Part shown: one piece after another, positions 46,182 through 54,686 of the stretch
Layout of the letters: each line of letters begins with the position of its first letter
Numbering within the stretch: the first letter of the stretch is position 1
Program-made: the position numbers and the translations under genes
The notes under the pieces: generated by a model
The model's database searches: none
Told to the model about the DNA's origin: nothing
Seen by the model: only the letters and a program-made list of their open reading frames with translations
Assembly (NCBI RefSeq): GCF_003437535.1
Contig: NZ_QSQT01000011.1
Span: 1 to 64,000 of the forward strand
Origin: Phocaeicola plebeius
GTDB lineage: Bacteria > Bacteroidota > Bacteroidia > Bacteroidales > Bacteroidaceae
Length of the DNA stretch: 64,000 nucleotides
Reading direction: 5' to 3'

Positions 46182-47723
46182 ATGAACAAAAATCTTTTAG
46201 CACTTCTGGGGATAGCCCCTGTGCTCACCCCGTTGCATACCCTGGCTAACGACCGTCCCGACCCACGTCCGAACATCATTTTCTTCCTGGTGGACGACAT
46301 GGGATGGCAGGACACTTCACTGCCTTTCTGGACAGAGAAAACCATGTACAACGAACGTTACGAAACCCCTAACATGGAGCGTCTGGCTCGTCAGGGAATG
46401 ATGTTCACGCAGGCCTACGCCTCCAGCATCAGCTCGCCCACCCGCTGCAGTCTGATGACCGGAGCCAACGCCGCCCGCCACCGGGTGACCAACTGGACCT
46501 TGCAGAAGAACAAGACCACCGATGCCCAGAGCGAGGTGCTGCAACTTCCCGACTGGAACTACAACGGCATTGCGCAGGTGGAAGGCACGAACCACACCTT
46601 CGTGGCCAAGTCGTTCGTGCAATACCTGAAAGACAGCGGCTACCACACCATCCATTGCGGAAAGGCACACTGGGGAGCCATCGACACTCCGGGAGAGAAC
46701 CCCTGTCACTTCGGCTTTGAAACGAATATTGCCGGCCATGCAGCAGGCGGACTGGCTACCTACCTGAGTGAACTGAACTACGGACACGACGAGAAAGGTA
46801 ACCCCACCTCGCTCATGTCAATTCCGGGACTGGAGAAATACTGGAAAACAGGCACTTTTGTCACCGAAGCCCTGACACAGGAAGCCCTGAAAGCCCTCGA
46901 CAAGGCCAAGGAATACAACCAGCCGTTCTACCTCTACATGGCTCACTATGCCATCCACATCCCTATCGACAAGGATATGCGTTTCTATGACAAGTACAAG
47001 AAGAAAGGCATGTCGGACAAGGAAGCGGCCTACGCCTCCCTCATCGAAGGCATGGACAAGAGTCTGGGCGACATCATGGACTGGCTGGAAAAGAACGGAG
47101 AAGCCGACAATACCATCATCCTGTTCTGTGGTGACAACGGAGGATATGCCACCGGTAAGGAATGGAGAGATGAACCGCTCTACACACAGAATGCACCGCT
47201 TACCTGCGGAAAAGGCTCGGCCTACGAAGGCGGTATCCGCGAACCGATGATTGTGAGCTGGCCGGGCGTAGCTCAACCCAATACCCGCTGCGACAAGTAT
47301 GTCATCGTGGAAGACTATTTCCCCAGCATCCTCGAAATGGCCGGCATTACCGACTGGAAGGCACCGCAGACCGTGGACGGCGTAAGCTTCGTGCCCCTGC
47401 TCAAGCAGACCGGCGACCCGTCGGAAGGCAGAAGCCTTTACTGGAACTGTCCGAACCTGTGGGGCGAACAAGGCCCGGGCATCGGCGCAACCTGCACCGT
47501 ACGTCAGGGAAAATGGAAGCTGATTTATTTTTACGAAACGGGCAAGAAGGAACTGTATGACATTCCGGCCGACATCAGCGAGAAGCACAACCTAGCCGAA
47601 CGCTATCCGGACGTAGTAAAATCCCTCTCGGCCAACCTCGGCGAGTTCCTCCGCAGCTCCGGTGCACAGCGCCCATCGTTCAAAAAGACCGGAAAACCGT
47701 GCCCCTGGCCGGACGAAATCTGA
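46182..47723 (+). CDS. S-type sulfatase (S1 family)
   Basis: 513 residues, secreted (signal about 1-22). The catalytic signature is S84-S85-P86-T87-R88 (SSPTRCSLMTG), again Ser-type. FFLVDDMGWQD supplies metal ligands, and IHCGKAHWGAIDTPG and ILFCGDNGGYATG complete the active-site regions. It begins 16 bp after the fucosidase stop. The two sulfatases differ strongly in sequence and so probably remove sulfate from different positions or sugars. Two hairpins follow the gene. Confidence 0.93.
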   Translation: MNKNLLALLGIAPVLTPLHTLANDRPDPRPNIIFFLVDDMGWQDTSLPFWTEKTMYNERYETPNMERLARQGMMFTQAYASSISSPTRCSLMTGANAARHRVTNWTLQKNKTTDAQSEVLQLPDWNYNGIAQVEGTNHTFVAKSFVQYLKDSGYHTIHCGKAHWGAIDTPGENPCHFGFETNIAGHAAGGLATYLSELNYGHDEKGNPTSLMSIPGLEKYWKTGTFVTEALTQEALKALDKAKEYNQPFYLYMAHYAIHIPIDKDMRFYDKYKKKGMSDKEAAYASLIEGMDKSLGDIMDWLEKNGEADNTIILFCGDNGGYATGKEWRDEPLYTQNAPLTCGKGSAYEGGIREPMIVSWPGVAQPNTRCDKYVIVEDYFPSILEMAGITDWKAPQTVDGVSFVPLLKQTGDPSEGRSLYWNCPNLWGEQGPGIGATCTVRQGKWKLIYFYETGKKELYDIPADISEKHNLAERYPDVVKSLSANLGEFLRSSGAQRPSFKKTGKPCPWPDEI

Positions 47724-47730
47724 CCCTCGA

Positions 47731-47770
47731 AAAACGCCTTTGCGTTTCAATGATAACGCAAGGACGTTTT
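47731..47770 (+). terminator. Hairpin after the PUL operon (first)
   Basis: An imperfect stem pairs AAAACGCCTTTGCGTT with AACGCAAGGACGTTTT. It lies 8 bases after the last sulfatase gene and is followed directly by a second, stronger hairpin. Confidence 0.55.
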
Positions 47771-47776
47771 ACTGAA

Positions 47777-47818
47777 AACTCCTTTACGTTTTATTTCAAG
47801 CGTAAAGGAGTTTTTTTT
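47777..47818. terminator. Strong terminator at the end of the PUL operon (second)
   Basis: A perfect 12-bp stem (AACTCCTTTACG at 47777-47788 and complement at 47801-47812) is followed by eight T residues (47811-47818) on the plus strand. It stops PUL transcription before the convergent TrmH gene. Confidence 0.85.
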
Positions 47819-47840
47819 CGGAGTATAAACTCCGTATTTT

Positions 47841-48650
47841 TCAATGGTTCTCACCACATCGTAACTCCCAGCAAGCTACAGCCGAAGCAGCTGCCACATT
47901 GAGCGAATCTACCCCGTGTGCCATGGGAATACGTACCACATAGTCCGCTCCCTCGATGGCTGCTTCCGGCAGTCCGTCGCCTTCGGTACCCATCACCAGG
48001 GCCAGTCGCGGTTCCTCCTTCAGCGGCGGATAATCCAGCGGTACGGAACGGTCGGTCAGCGCCATGGCTGCCGTACGGAAGCCTAATTCCTTCAATCGCT
48101 CCAGCGGACGGTCTACCCACGTCCAGGGCACCAGAAACACCGACCCCATCGACACCCGCACTGCCCGACGGTTCAGCGGATCGCACGAATCCGTGGTCAA
48201 CAGTACGGCATCGATACCCAGTGCAGCTGCCGAACGGAAGATAGCCCCGATGTTGGTGGTATCCACCACCCCATGAATAACCACTACCCTACGTGCTCCA
48301 CGGCATACTTCTTCCACCGGACGCGGAGCCGGACGCCGCATGGCACACAGCACTCCTCGCGTCAGCGTATAACCGGTAAGCCGGGCCAGCAGTTCCCGGT
48401 CGCCCGTATAGACCGGCAGATGCGCCATGCGCTGCACAATGTCCTCCGCATCGCCCGTAAGGTGCTTCCGCTCACAGAGCAAGGACACAGGTTCATAGCC
48501 GGCCTCCAGCGCCACCCGAATCACTTTCGGGCTTTCGGCGATAAAGATGCCCCGCTGCGGGTCAATGCGGTTGCGCAACTGGGCTTCGGTCAGGGTGCTG
48601 AACACTTCCACTCCGGGATGCTCCAGCGAGGTGATTTCGATAACGGGCAT
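47841..48650 (-). CDS. TrmH/SpoU-family RNA 2'-O-methyltransferase
   Basis: 269 residues. An N-terminal substrate-binding region (about 1-90) is followed by the SPOUT knotted methyltransferase. Motif 1 is VDTTNIGAIFRSAAALGIDAV, motif 2 is LALVMGTEGDGLPEAAI, and motif 3 is VRIPMAHGVDSLNVAAAS, with the conserved N-GA-R, E and S-LN. It methylates ribose in rRNA or tRNA; the exact site is uncertain. A promoter lies at 48676-48706. Confidence 0.92.
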   Translation of the reverse strand: MPVIEITSLEHPGVEVFSTLTEAQLRNRIDPQRGIFIAESPKVIRVALEAGYEPVSLLCERKHLTGDAEDIVQRMAHLPVYTGDRELLARLTGYTLTRGVLCAMRRPAPRPVEEVCRGARRVVVIHGVVDTTNIGAIFRSAAALGIDAVLLTTDSCDPLNRRAVRVSMGSVFLVPWTWVDRPLERLKELGFRTAAMALTDRSVPLDYPPLKEEPRLALVMGTEGDGLPEAAIEGADYVVRIPMAHGVDSLNVAAASAVACWELRCGENH

Positions 48651-48675
48651 AACGTAGACTTTTTTGAATGAACCG

Positions 48676-48706
48676 CAAAGTTACGACATCTGCCGCACAT
48701 TCCAAG
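48676..48706 (-). promoter_or_regulatory. Promoter of the TrmH-type gene
   Basis: On the minus strand TAACTTTG (48676-48683) is an exact -7. CTTG (48703-48706), 19 bp upstream, is a weak -33. The start site would lie about 20 bases before the ATG. Confidence 0.55.
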
Positions 48707-48737
48707 AATCACCCCGCGGGAAAATCAGGTATCCCAT

Positions 48738-49352
48738 TCACTCGGCTGCCGTATCGAGCAACGGAGCTTCCTCTTCCTCCGGTCCACGAGGTCCCAGCCC
48801 CGGTCTCTCACCTTCCGGCATCGGAGGCAATACCTGCGGCTGCGGTTTCACGGTCTGCCAGGTGGCATACTGTTCTTCGGTGAGAATCTTACGGATTTTC
48901 TTCTCCCGCTTTTCCTGCTCCTTCTGCATCTTCTCGGCATGCTCCTTCATCCGTTCTTCCGGACTCATGCCTTCCGGAAATCCTCCCATTCCGGGGAATC
49001 CTCCACCCTGCGGTGGCATTCCACCTCCCATCGGAGGGCGTCCTCCCCCCATCGGGGGCCTTCCAGCCATGGGAGGCAGTCCGTTCATTCCTCCCGGGTG
49101 ACGCTGCATCATGGCTTCCACTTTTTCCTTTTCTTCCTTCAGGAACAACTTGTAAATCTTCTTGTACTGCTTCTCCGTCAGGTTCAGTGCCTTATCCATC
49201 TCGTCGGTCCGTCGCTGAGCCGCCTTCTCCGGATTGGGCACTTCCTTCTTCTGCACTTTCTCCTGCGGGTCATCGTAGCGGACGTTCGCACTTGCACTCA
49301 AAGGTGCACACATCAAGGCCATTCCGCAGGCCATCCACACAATTTTCTTCAT
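48738..49352 (-). CDS. DUF4890 exported protein, Pro/Gly/Met-rich centre
   Basis: 204 residues. It has a signal peptide (IVWMACGMALMCAPLSASA) and helical blocks with LNLTEKQYKKIYKLFLKEEKE (residues ~55-75) and KIRKILTEEQYATW (about 145-160), as in Spy/CpxP-like periplasmic proteins. Between them lies a low-complexity stretch of about 40 residues made of PPMGGGRPPMGGG-type repeats. DUF4890 proteins are common in Bacteroides and may act as periplasmic chaperones; the function is not established. Confidence 0.82.
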   Translation of the reverse strand: MKKIVWMACGMALMCAPLSASANVRYDDPQEKVQKKEVPNPEKAAQRRTDEMDKALNLTEKQYKKIYKLFLKEEKEKVEAMMQRHPGGMNGLPPMAGRPPMGGGRPPMGGGMPPQGGGFPGMGGFPEGMSPEERMKEHAEKMQKEQEKREKKIRKILTEEQYATWQTVKPQPQVLPPMPEGERPGLGPRGPEEEEAPLLDTAAE

Positions 49353-49468
49353 CTTACTTACAATTTAAATGAAAACTAATCGGAAACAAATGTAGAAGTC
49401 ACCTGCAATTTTAAAAAATAGAATCCACCAAATGCGGTTTTCTGTCTACCAATTGGAAAGAAATCTCG

Positions 49469-49476
49469 TATCTTTG
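49469..49476 (+). promoter_or_regulatory. -7 element of the DUF1847 gene
   Basis: TATCTTTG matches the TAnnTTTG consensus and lies 30 bases before the ATG at 49507. A weak TTTT lies about 27 bases further upstream. Confidence 0.5.
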
Positions 49477-49506
49477 CCCTCTGTTTAACCAATCACACAC
49501 GCTTTT

Positions 49507-50145
49507 ATGGAAAAAGAAACAATACCAACCTGTGTGGACTGCGGCACACAGAACTGCAAATACAAGGACCGCACCTATCCTGATTTCTGTCCCACGGAAA
49601 ATCTGAAGGAGGAAGACCGCCAGTGGGCACTGGAGCGTTACGACGAGGGACGCAACCGCGAGATTATGATTGCCAGTGCGGAAGTAGAATACGAAGGCTA
49701 CTGCCAGTGGACCCGCGTGCAGGAAATCATGGAATTTGCCCGGAAAATCGGTGCGCACCGCATCGGCATTGCCAACTGCATCGGCCTCATCCGTGAAGCC
49801 CGTATCTTTGCCCGTATCCTCCGTGCCAACGGCTTCGAGGCTTACTCGGTCATCTGCAAGGTAGCCGGTCAGCCCAAAACGTCGATGGGTATCCCCGCAC
49901 AATGTGAAAGCATCGGTGCCGCCATGTGCAACCCGATTCTGCAAGCCCGTCTGCTGAACGAAGCACATACCGACCTGAACGTGGTCATCGGTCTCTGCGT
50001 GGGGCACGACAGCCTGTTCTACAAATACTCGGATGCCTACGTCACCACCCTCGTGACCAAGGACCGTGTGACGGGTAATAACCCGACAGTAGTACTGTAT
50101 ACGGCGGATTCTTATTACCGGAAGAAGTTTTTTGGAGGGAAATAA
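49507..50145 (+). CDS. DUF1847 Cys-rich protein
   Basis: 212 residues, cytosolic. The N-terminal metal-binding-like cluster CVDCGTQNCKYKDRTYPDFC has four Cys. Conserved later parts include GYCQWTRVQEIMEFARKIG, IANCIGLIREARIFARIL and CNPILQARLLNEAHTDLNV, then GLCVGHDSLFYKYSDAYVT. DUF1847 proteins probably bind a metal or a cofactor; the reaction is unknown. The gene stands alone, with a bidirectional terminator after it. Confidence 0.85.
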   Translation: MEKETIPTCVDCGTQNCKYKDRTYPDFCPTENLKEEDRQWALERYDEGRNREIMIASAEVEYEGYCQWTRVQEIMEFARKIGAHRIGIANCIGLIREARIFARILRANGFEAYSVICKVAGQPKTSMGIPAQCESIGAAMCNPILQARLLNEAHTDLNVVIGLCVGHDSLFYKYSDAYVTTLVTKDRVTGNNPTVVLYTADSYYRKKFFGGK

Positions 50146-50167
50146 AAGACTCTGACTAATGGTATAT

Positions 50168-50210
50168 AAAAAAGGGAAGCAGCACATCGATACGCCGCTT
50201 CCCCTTTTTT
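50168..50210. terminator. Bidirectional terminator
   Basis: AAAAAAGGGAAGC and GCTTCCCCTTTTTT form a stem around a loop, with A-tract and T-tract ends. It lies between the convergent DUF1847 and AAA-ATPase genes. Confidence 0.8.
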
Positions 50211-50227
50211 ATAATATTCTATTTCAA

Positions 50228-51775
50228 TCACGCAACAATCCACCGCTCAATGCTTCGTGTCTCGTCACTGAAGTTTACTCCCACCTTTATCACCTTCCGG
50301 CTATCGGAAGCAAAGGCAGAGGCATAGCCCTTCTCCTCTATCTGCTGCATGGCTTCTTCAGCGGTACCGTTCAACTTAAACTCCATCACGTAGATGTAAT
50401 TGGATGTCTTGAGCACTAAATCTACCCGACCACGCGATGTGCGGTATTCCACCTCGGTGTGGAAGCCCATCAGCTTGAACACGATGTAAAGAATGTTCTG
50501 GTAATGTACCTCACGATCACGGGCCAGTTCATAAGGAGTATCATCGAAGAAAGTCTGCAAACGACTCAGGAAACCATCCACATCACCCTTGCGAACCTCA
50601 CCCACAAAGCACTGGATTTCATAAGGAGACTTGCTGATGCTTACAGACGCATAGTGAGGAAGCAAGAAACGGAGAAACCCCTGCTCCACCTCACGGTTCG
50701 GGAAACCGAGGGTATAGTTCTCAAACTCCGCGTTATAGTCCTTGATGGTCAGATAACCGCTTTGATAGATGACCGGTACCGGATCGGTAGAAGCCGCATC
50801 GATGGAATCCAGCACCGGACCGCTGGTTACGATGTGTTCAATCTCTTCCACCGGATAATGATGAAGTTTCATCAGTTCTACCAGGTAAGTCGGGGTACCC
50901 GTCTCAAACCAATAGCTGCCTATCTGTTTCTTAGCAAAGGTATTCAGCAGGCTGAAAGGATTGTACATGCCTACCGACTTATAGCAGAAATGATAACCGT
51001 CGTAGTTTTCCTTCAGCAGTTCACAAGCTTTGGCATAATCTACGCCTAATGTATCGGCAAGCGAATGAATATCCTCGTCAAAATACTGATGAAGTTCAGC
51101 ATCACTGATACCGCAGAGTTCAGCATAGCGGTTGTCCATGGAGATGTCCATCAGGTTATTCAAATCACTGAACACACTCACCTTGCTGAACTTCGTCACG
51201 CCCGTCAGCATAGCAAAATGAATGGAGCCGTCGCACGACTTGAGCGCGCCATAGAATGCTTTGAGCGTATTACGGAATTTTGTCTGCAATTTCGGATTTG
51301 TAATGGCCTGAAGCATGGGCTTGTCGTACTCATCTATCAGAATCACCACCTTTTGTCCCATTTTCTTCGCAGCCCGACGAATAACTCCTTCGAAACGGGT
51401 CGCCACGGAATACTCATCCGGGTTATGGCCATACTCTGCTTCCCACTGCTTCAGCGTCAGCTCCAGCTTGTTTTCCAGACTTGCTTCCGTATCATACTTT
51501 TCCGTATTCAAATCCATGTGAAGCACCGGATGCACCGTCCAGTCCTTTTCCAGACTTTCCATGGCAAGCCCTTTGAACAGCTCACGCTTTCCCAGAAAAT
51601 AAGCCTCCAATGTAGAAATCATCAGACTCTTACCGAACCGTCGGGGACGGCTCAGGAAATAATACTTCCCTGTCTGTACCAGATTATATAAAAGCAAAGT
51701 CTTGTCTACATAAATATATCCCCTGCTGCGGAGATCTTCGAAATTCTGTATGCCTACCGGATAAAGTCTGTTCAT
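50228..51775 (-). CDS. AAA-ATPase-like / PD-(D/E)XK nuclease protein
   Basis: 515 residues. The N-terminal part (about 1-200) is the AAA-ATPase_like domain common in Bacteroidota: RLYPVGIQNFEDLRSRGYIYVDKT, a Walker-A-like SRPRRFGKSLMIST and Walker B VVILIDEYDKPML. The C-terminal 120 residues carry a nuclease fold: FHTEVEYRTSRGRVDLVLKTS followed by IYVMEFKLNGTAEEA (D...ExK). This two-domain family is present in many copies per genome; its role is unknown, possibly linked to mobile or defence functions. TACCTTTG on the minus strand at 51806-51813 is its likely -7 element. Confidence 0.9.
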   Translation of the reverse strand: MNRLYPVGIQNFEDLRSRGYIYVDKTLLLYNLVQTGKYYFLSRPRRFGKSLMISTLEAYFLGKRELFKGLAMESLEKDWTVHPVLHMDLNTEKYDTEASLENKLELTLKQWEAEYGHNPDEYSVATRFEGVIRRAAKKMGQKVVILIDEYDKPMLQAITNPKLQTKFRNTLKAFYGALKSCDGSIHFAMLTGVTKFSKVSVFSDLNNLMDISMDNRYAELCGISDAELHQYFDEDIHSLADTLGVDYAKACELLKENYDGYHFCYKSVGMYNPFSLLNTFAKKQIGSYWFETGTPTYLVELMKLHHYPVEEIEHIVTSGPVLDSIDAASTDPVPVIYQSGYLTIKDYNAEFENYTLGFPNREVEQGFLRFLLPHYASVSISKSPYEIQCFVGEVRKGDVDGFLSRLQTFFDDTPYELARDREVHYQNILYIVFKLMGFHTEVEYRTSRGRVDLVLKTSNYIYVMEFKLNGTAEEAMQQIEEKGYASAFASDSRKVIKVGVNFSDETRSIERWIVA

Positions 51776-51906
51776 GGCCGTATCGTTTTAATCCTTTCGT
51801 ACACACAAAGGTAAGATTTATCTGCCGCAATTCCTAATCTGGCAGGCTGAAATCAAGGCGGCAATAGATTCCGGATGAGATTTATAGTCCCAAACAAAAA
51901 ATTCCT

Positions 51907-51914
51907 TACCTTTG
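51907..51914 (+). promoter_or_regulatory. -7 element of the TlpA-like gene
   Basis: TACCTTTG matches the consensus exactly; TTTA (51881-51884) lies 22 bp upstream as a weak -33. It lies 45 bases before the ATG at 51959. Confidence 0.45.
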
Positions 51915-51958
51915 GACTAAACAACATAATATGCCATAAAACTTAAACTCTATAGTAT

Positions 51959-53422
51959 ATGAAAGCCAAACACATCGCATTCCTTTCACTCAGTGTGCTT
52001 GCAGGAACATTTGCCTCATGCACCGACTCACACGAAATAAAGATTACAGGCTCGGTAAAAAATTTAGACGGAGGCACAATTATCTATCAGAAATCCATCG
52101 ACGGAATGTTTAATTCGCAATCTCAGGATACATTGAAGCTGAATACGGACAGCACGTTCAGTCTCACACTCCCCAGCAACGGATACGAACAGATACGCCT
52201 ATTCCTGTGGGGAAAGCGTTATTTAGGTTCCTTCATTGCCGACGGCGGAAACTATCGCCTGCAAATTGATGCCGCAGCCACGCATCCCATCTCTATTCTG
52301 GAAGGCAAGAATGAAAAGAATATGGAAGTGTCAAGGCTAATGGACGAACTGGGGCAAGACGTGTTTGATATACTTTCAAGAAAAGGCGACAAGTGGAGTG
52401 TTACCCAGGACACCCTAGCTACTTAAGTCAGCAGAAAGTTGCAGGATGCGGTATTAGCCTTAGATGAAAAGATGAAAGGCGTGGATGAGGATTTATATGA
52501 AAAAGCCTGCCAGAATACACGCATACAGACAATGTGGGCCTTCCAAAACCAGCTTTTCGGCATTGCCTACCGCTATTCCGAAGCCACCAAGCAAAGCTGG
52601 CTCAAGGAATGGGAAAAGATGATGGAATTCTGTCGGGTAAATCACCCGGCCAGCACTTTCTCGCCCGCTTTCCATGAAGTAGTCTATAACAATGCCGGTA
52701 TTACCTACTACACTAAAGAAGAACCGGTAGACGAAGACTTGAAAAAAAATCCCAATAAGTTGATTTTCCATTACATCGAAAAGAACCTTACGGGTCAGGC
52801 GCAGGAATCGGCCATGGCACTACTTTTCCTGAGGGACGCAAACGAGGAAAAATACGACCCAGAAATACTTCCGCTGGAAGAACGATTCAAGCAACTGTAT
52901 CCACATAGCAAATGGCAGCCGCTGATAAATGAGGCCATTGCCAAGAACAAGGCGTTCAATCAAGCTAAAATGCCCGACTACATCCACTTCCCTAATATAG
53001 ACAACGCCAAGACATTCAAAGACATTACCGACTTATATAAAGGAAAGGTTATTTTCATGGATATATGGGCAACTTGGTGCGGTCCCTGTCGTGCTTCTTT
53101 CGCCTATGTAAAACCTTTACAGGAGTATGCCAAAGCGAACGACATCGTACTGCTGTATCTCTCCATCGACCGCCTGGAAGAAGATGCCAAATGGCGCAAG
53201 ATGGCATCACATTATGACCTGATGGGCGAGCATGTACGCGTGCAGGAAGCGTTTAAGGATGAAATATACACAACCTTCGGCAACGCACAAAAAGCACTTT
53301 CCATTCCTCGTTGCGTGATTATCGGGAAGGATGGAGAAATCAAATTCAAATCGGCAACTTCTCCAGAAGATATGGAAAAACTAAAATCTCAATTGAAAGA
53401 GGCAGCGCAGACAGGAGCATAA
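51959..53422 (+). pseudogene. TlpA-like thioredoxin lipoprotein broken by an in-frame stop
   Basis: Two parts lie in the same reading frame. The first (51959-52426, 155 codons) has a lipoprotein signal (LAGTFASC) and a DUF4369 domain (EIKITGSVKNLDGGTIIYQKS). It ends at TAA 52424-52426. The frame then continues without a shift to 53422. This second part is helical and then becomes a thioredoxin domain with WATWCGPCRASF as the redox centre. The whole, without the stop, would be a normal 487-residue TlpA/DUF4369 protein that reduces or shuttles disulphides in the envelope. Single-base change, sequencing error or read-through are all possible. No frameshift is needed. Confidence 0.8.
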
Positions 53423-53459
53423 CCCCTATTGCTACTGAAACTCCTAATGCATAGAAAAA

Positions 53460-53537
53460 GAGGCTGTCTCAAAATGTACTGCACCCCAAAAGTTAGACAC
53501 AAAACTTTTGGGGTGCAGTACATTTTGAGACAGCCTC
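53460..53537. repeat. 78-bp near-perfect palindrome of IS-end-like sequence
   Basis: Positions 53460-53494 and 53503-53537 are perfect 35-bp inverted repeats around an 8-base loop. The outer part reads GAGGCTGTCTCAAAATG and the inner part CTGCACCCCAAAAGTT, patterns found at the termini of Bacteroidetes insertion sequences. No transposase lies between them. It sits between the convergent TlpA-like gene and the flavin reductase gene, and its RNA would form a very strong terminator in both directions. It is either a miniature inverted-repeat element or the scar of an excised IS, now acting as a terminator. Confidence 0.85.
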
Positions 53538-53544
53538 CTATATT

Positions 53545-54105
53545 TTACTTCAATGCTTTCCCATCGGAGAAGGCATTACCCACCTTCTCTCCTATCACCA
53601 GATAGTGATGATGAATCGGGTCATACGTAATCGGTTTCAGACGGGCAGGGTCAATCTGTCCGTTTTCATCCAAAATCTCTTCTGCTGCCGACACGTTGAC
53701 AATACGGCCTACCAGATGATTGCTCTCCTGATCGTATGAAACCAGCTCACATTCCAGTGTCATGAGTAGTTCCTCAATGACCGGCGCATTCACAAACTCC
53801 GATTTTACGGCATGGAAACCGGCTTTGGCAAATTTATCCGGCTCTTTCTTTCCCGAGACAAGCCCTACATAATCGCAGGCTGCCACATGGTCGGCTGTAG
53901 CCATGCTCACGGTAAAGGCTTTCGTGCCCAGAATATTCTGGGTCGTCTTGTGTCCTTCGGCCAGGCAGATACCCACCATGTCATCCGTATAGATTCCTCC
54001 CCACGCCGCATTCATGGCGTTGGGGTTTCCATTCTCGTCGTACGCTGCCACAATAAATACGGGCATCGGGTACAACCATGTTTTTACTCCAAAATTCTTT
54101 CGCAT
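53545..54105 (-). CDS. Flavin reductase family protein
   Basis: 186 residues. The FMN-binding split-barrel pattern is visible: WLYPMPVFIVAAYDENGNPNAM, GGIYTDDMVGICLAEGHKTT, FTVSMATADHVAACDYVG and LECELVSYDQESNHLVGRIV. Proteins of this group reduce or bind FMN and appear with oxidoreductases. It is cytosolic, with no obvious operon partner; the neighbouring nuclease-like gene ends up 39 bp upstream. Confidence 0.88.
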   Translation of the reverse strand: MRKNFGVKTWLYPMPVFIVAAYDENGNPNAMNAAWGGIYTDDMVGICLAEGHKTTQNILGTKAFTVSMATADHVAACDYVGLVSGKKEPDKFAKAGFHAVKSEFVNAPVIEELLMTLECELVSYDQESNHLVGRIVNVSAAEEILDENGQIDPARLKPITYDPIHHHYLVIGEKVGNAFSDGKALK

Positions 54106-54144
54106 AGTCTGTATATTTTAAAACAACATTTATTCAGATTCTCA

Positions 54145-54669
54145 TTATTCCCATAATTTCTGCCAGCAATTTTCTGAATCATGATCCAAACTGCAAACGT
54201 AGGCAGAATGTAATGGCGTTTCTGACTCTCCTTCCCCTTTCAACCACTTCAGTTTCAAGTTTACAGTACAATTATCCGATAATTCTTTTGTCCTTTTCCA
54301 ATCGTTGAGGTACCATTCATTACTAGTAAGAATCAAGTCAGCTACTTCCTGTCGCGAAAGGATAAAGTAATAAAATTCCATATCAAGCCCTTCGCCGATA
54401 ACCTGAACGAATACCCATGGTCCTTTAATCTTTTCCAACAAGGTATCCACCTTCTGAATCGTACATCCTACATTAAAATTAGGATTCTGCCCCAGTTGAG
54501 TCTTGACCTGAACAAGGGATATTTCATCTGTTTCGGGATTTATGCACACCAAATCTATGGATTCAAAATTCGTAATAGAAGCATTAGCATTCAACACATT
54601 CCATCCCTGTTGCATCAATTTCACTGAAACCATCTGTTCTCCAATGGCTCCTATTAAAGATTTCTTCAT
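54145..54669 (-). CDS. Restriction-endonuclease-fold protein
   Basis: 174 residues. The N-terminal half fits a PD-(D/E)XK core: GAIGEQMVSVKLMQQGWNVL supplies the Glu helix, and FESIDLVCINPETDEISLVQVKTQ supplies D...QVK, with Gln in place of the usual Glu/Asp. The C-terminal half has a WFxxW-like WYLNDWKRTKEL segment. It resembles Holliday-junction-resolvase-like or restriction-like nucleases. The gene begins 17 bp after the stop of the dehydrogenase-PGN_0703 fusion on the same strand, so the two are probably co-expressed. Activity is unproven because of the Gln. Confidence 0.7.
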   Translation of the reverse strand: MKKSLIGAIGEQMVSVKLMQQGWNVLNANASITNFESIDLVCINPETDEISLVQVKTQLGQNPNFNVGCTIQKVDTLLEKIKGPWVFVQVIGEGLDMEFYYFILSRQEVADLILTSNEWYLNDWKRTKELSDNCTVNLKLKWLKGEGESETPLHSAYVCSLDHDSENCWQKLWE

Positions 54670-54686
54670 AATTCCTTTTCAGATTC

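Noticed and set aside
53460..53537. Intact insertion sequence
   Set aside because: Only 8 bases lie between the mirrored ends and there is no transposase frame.
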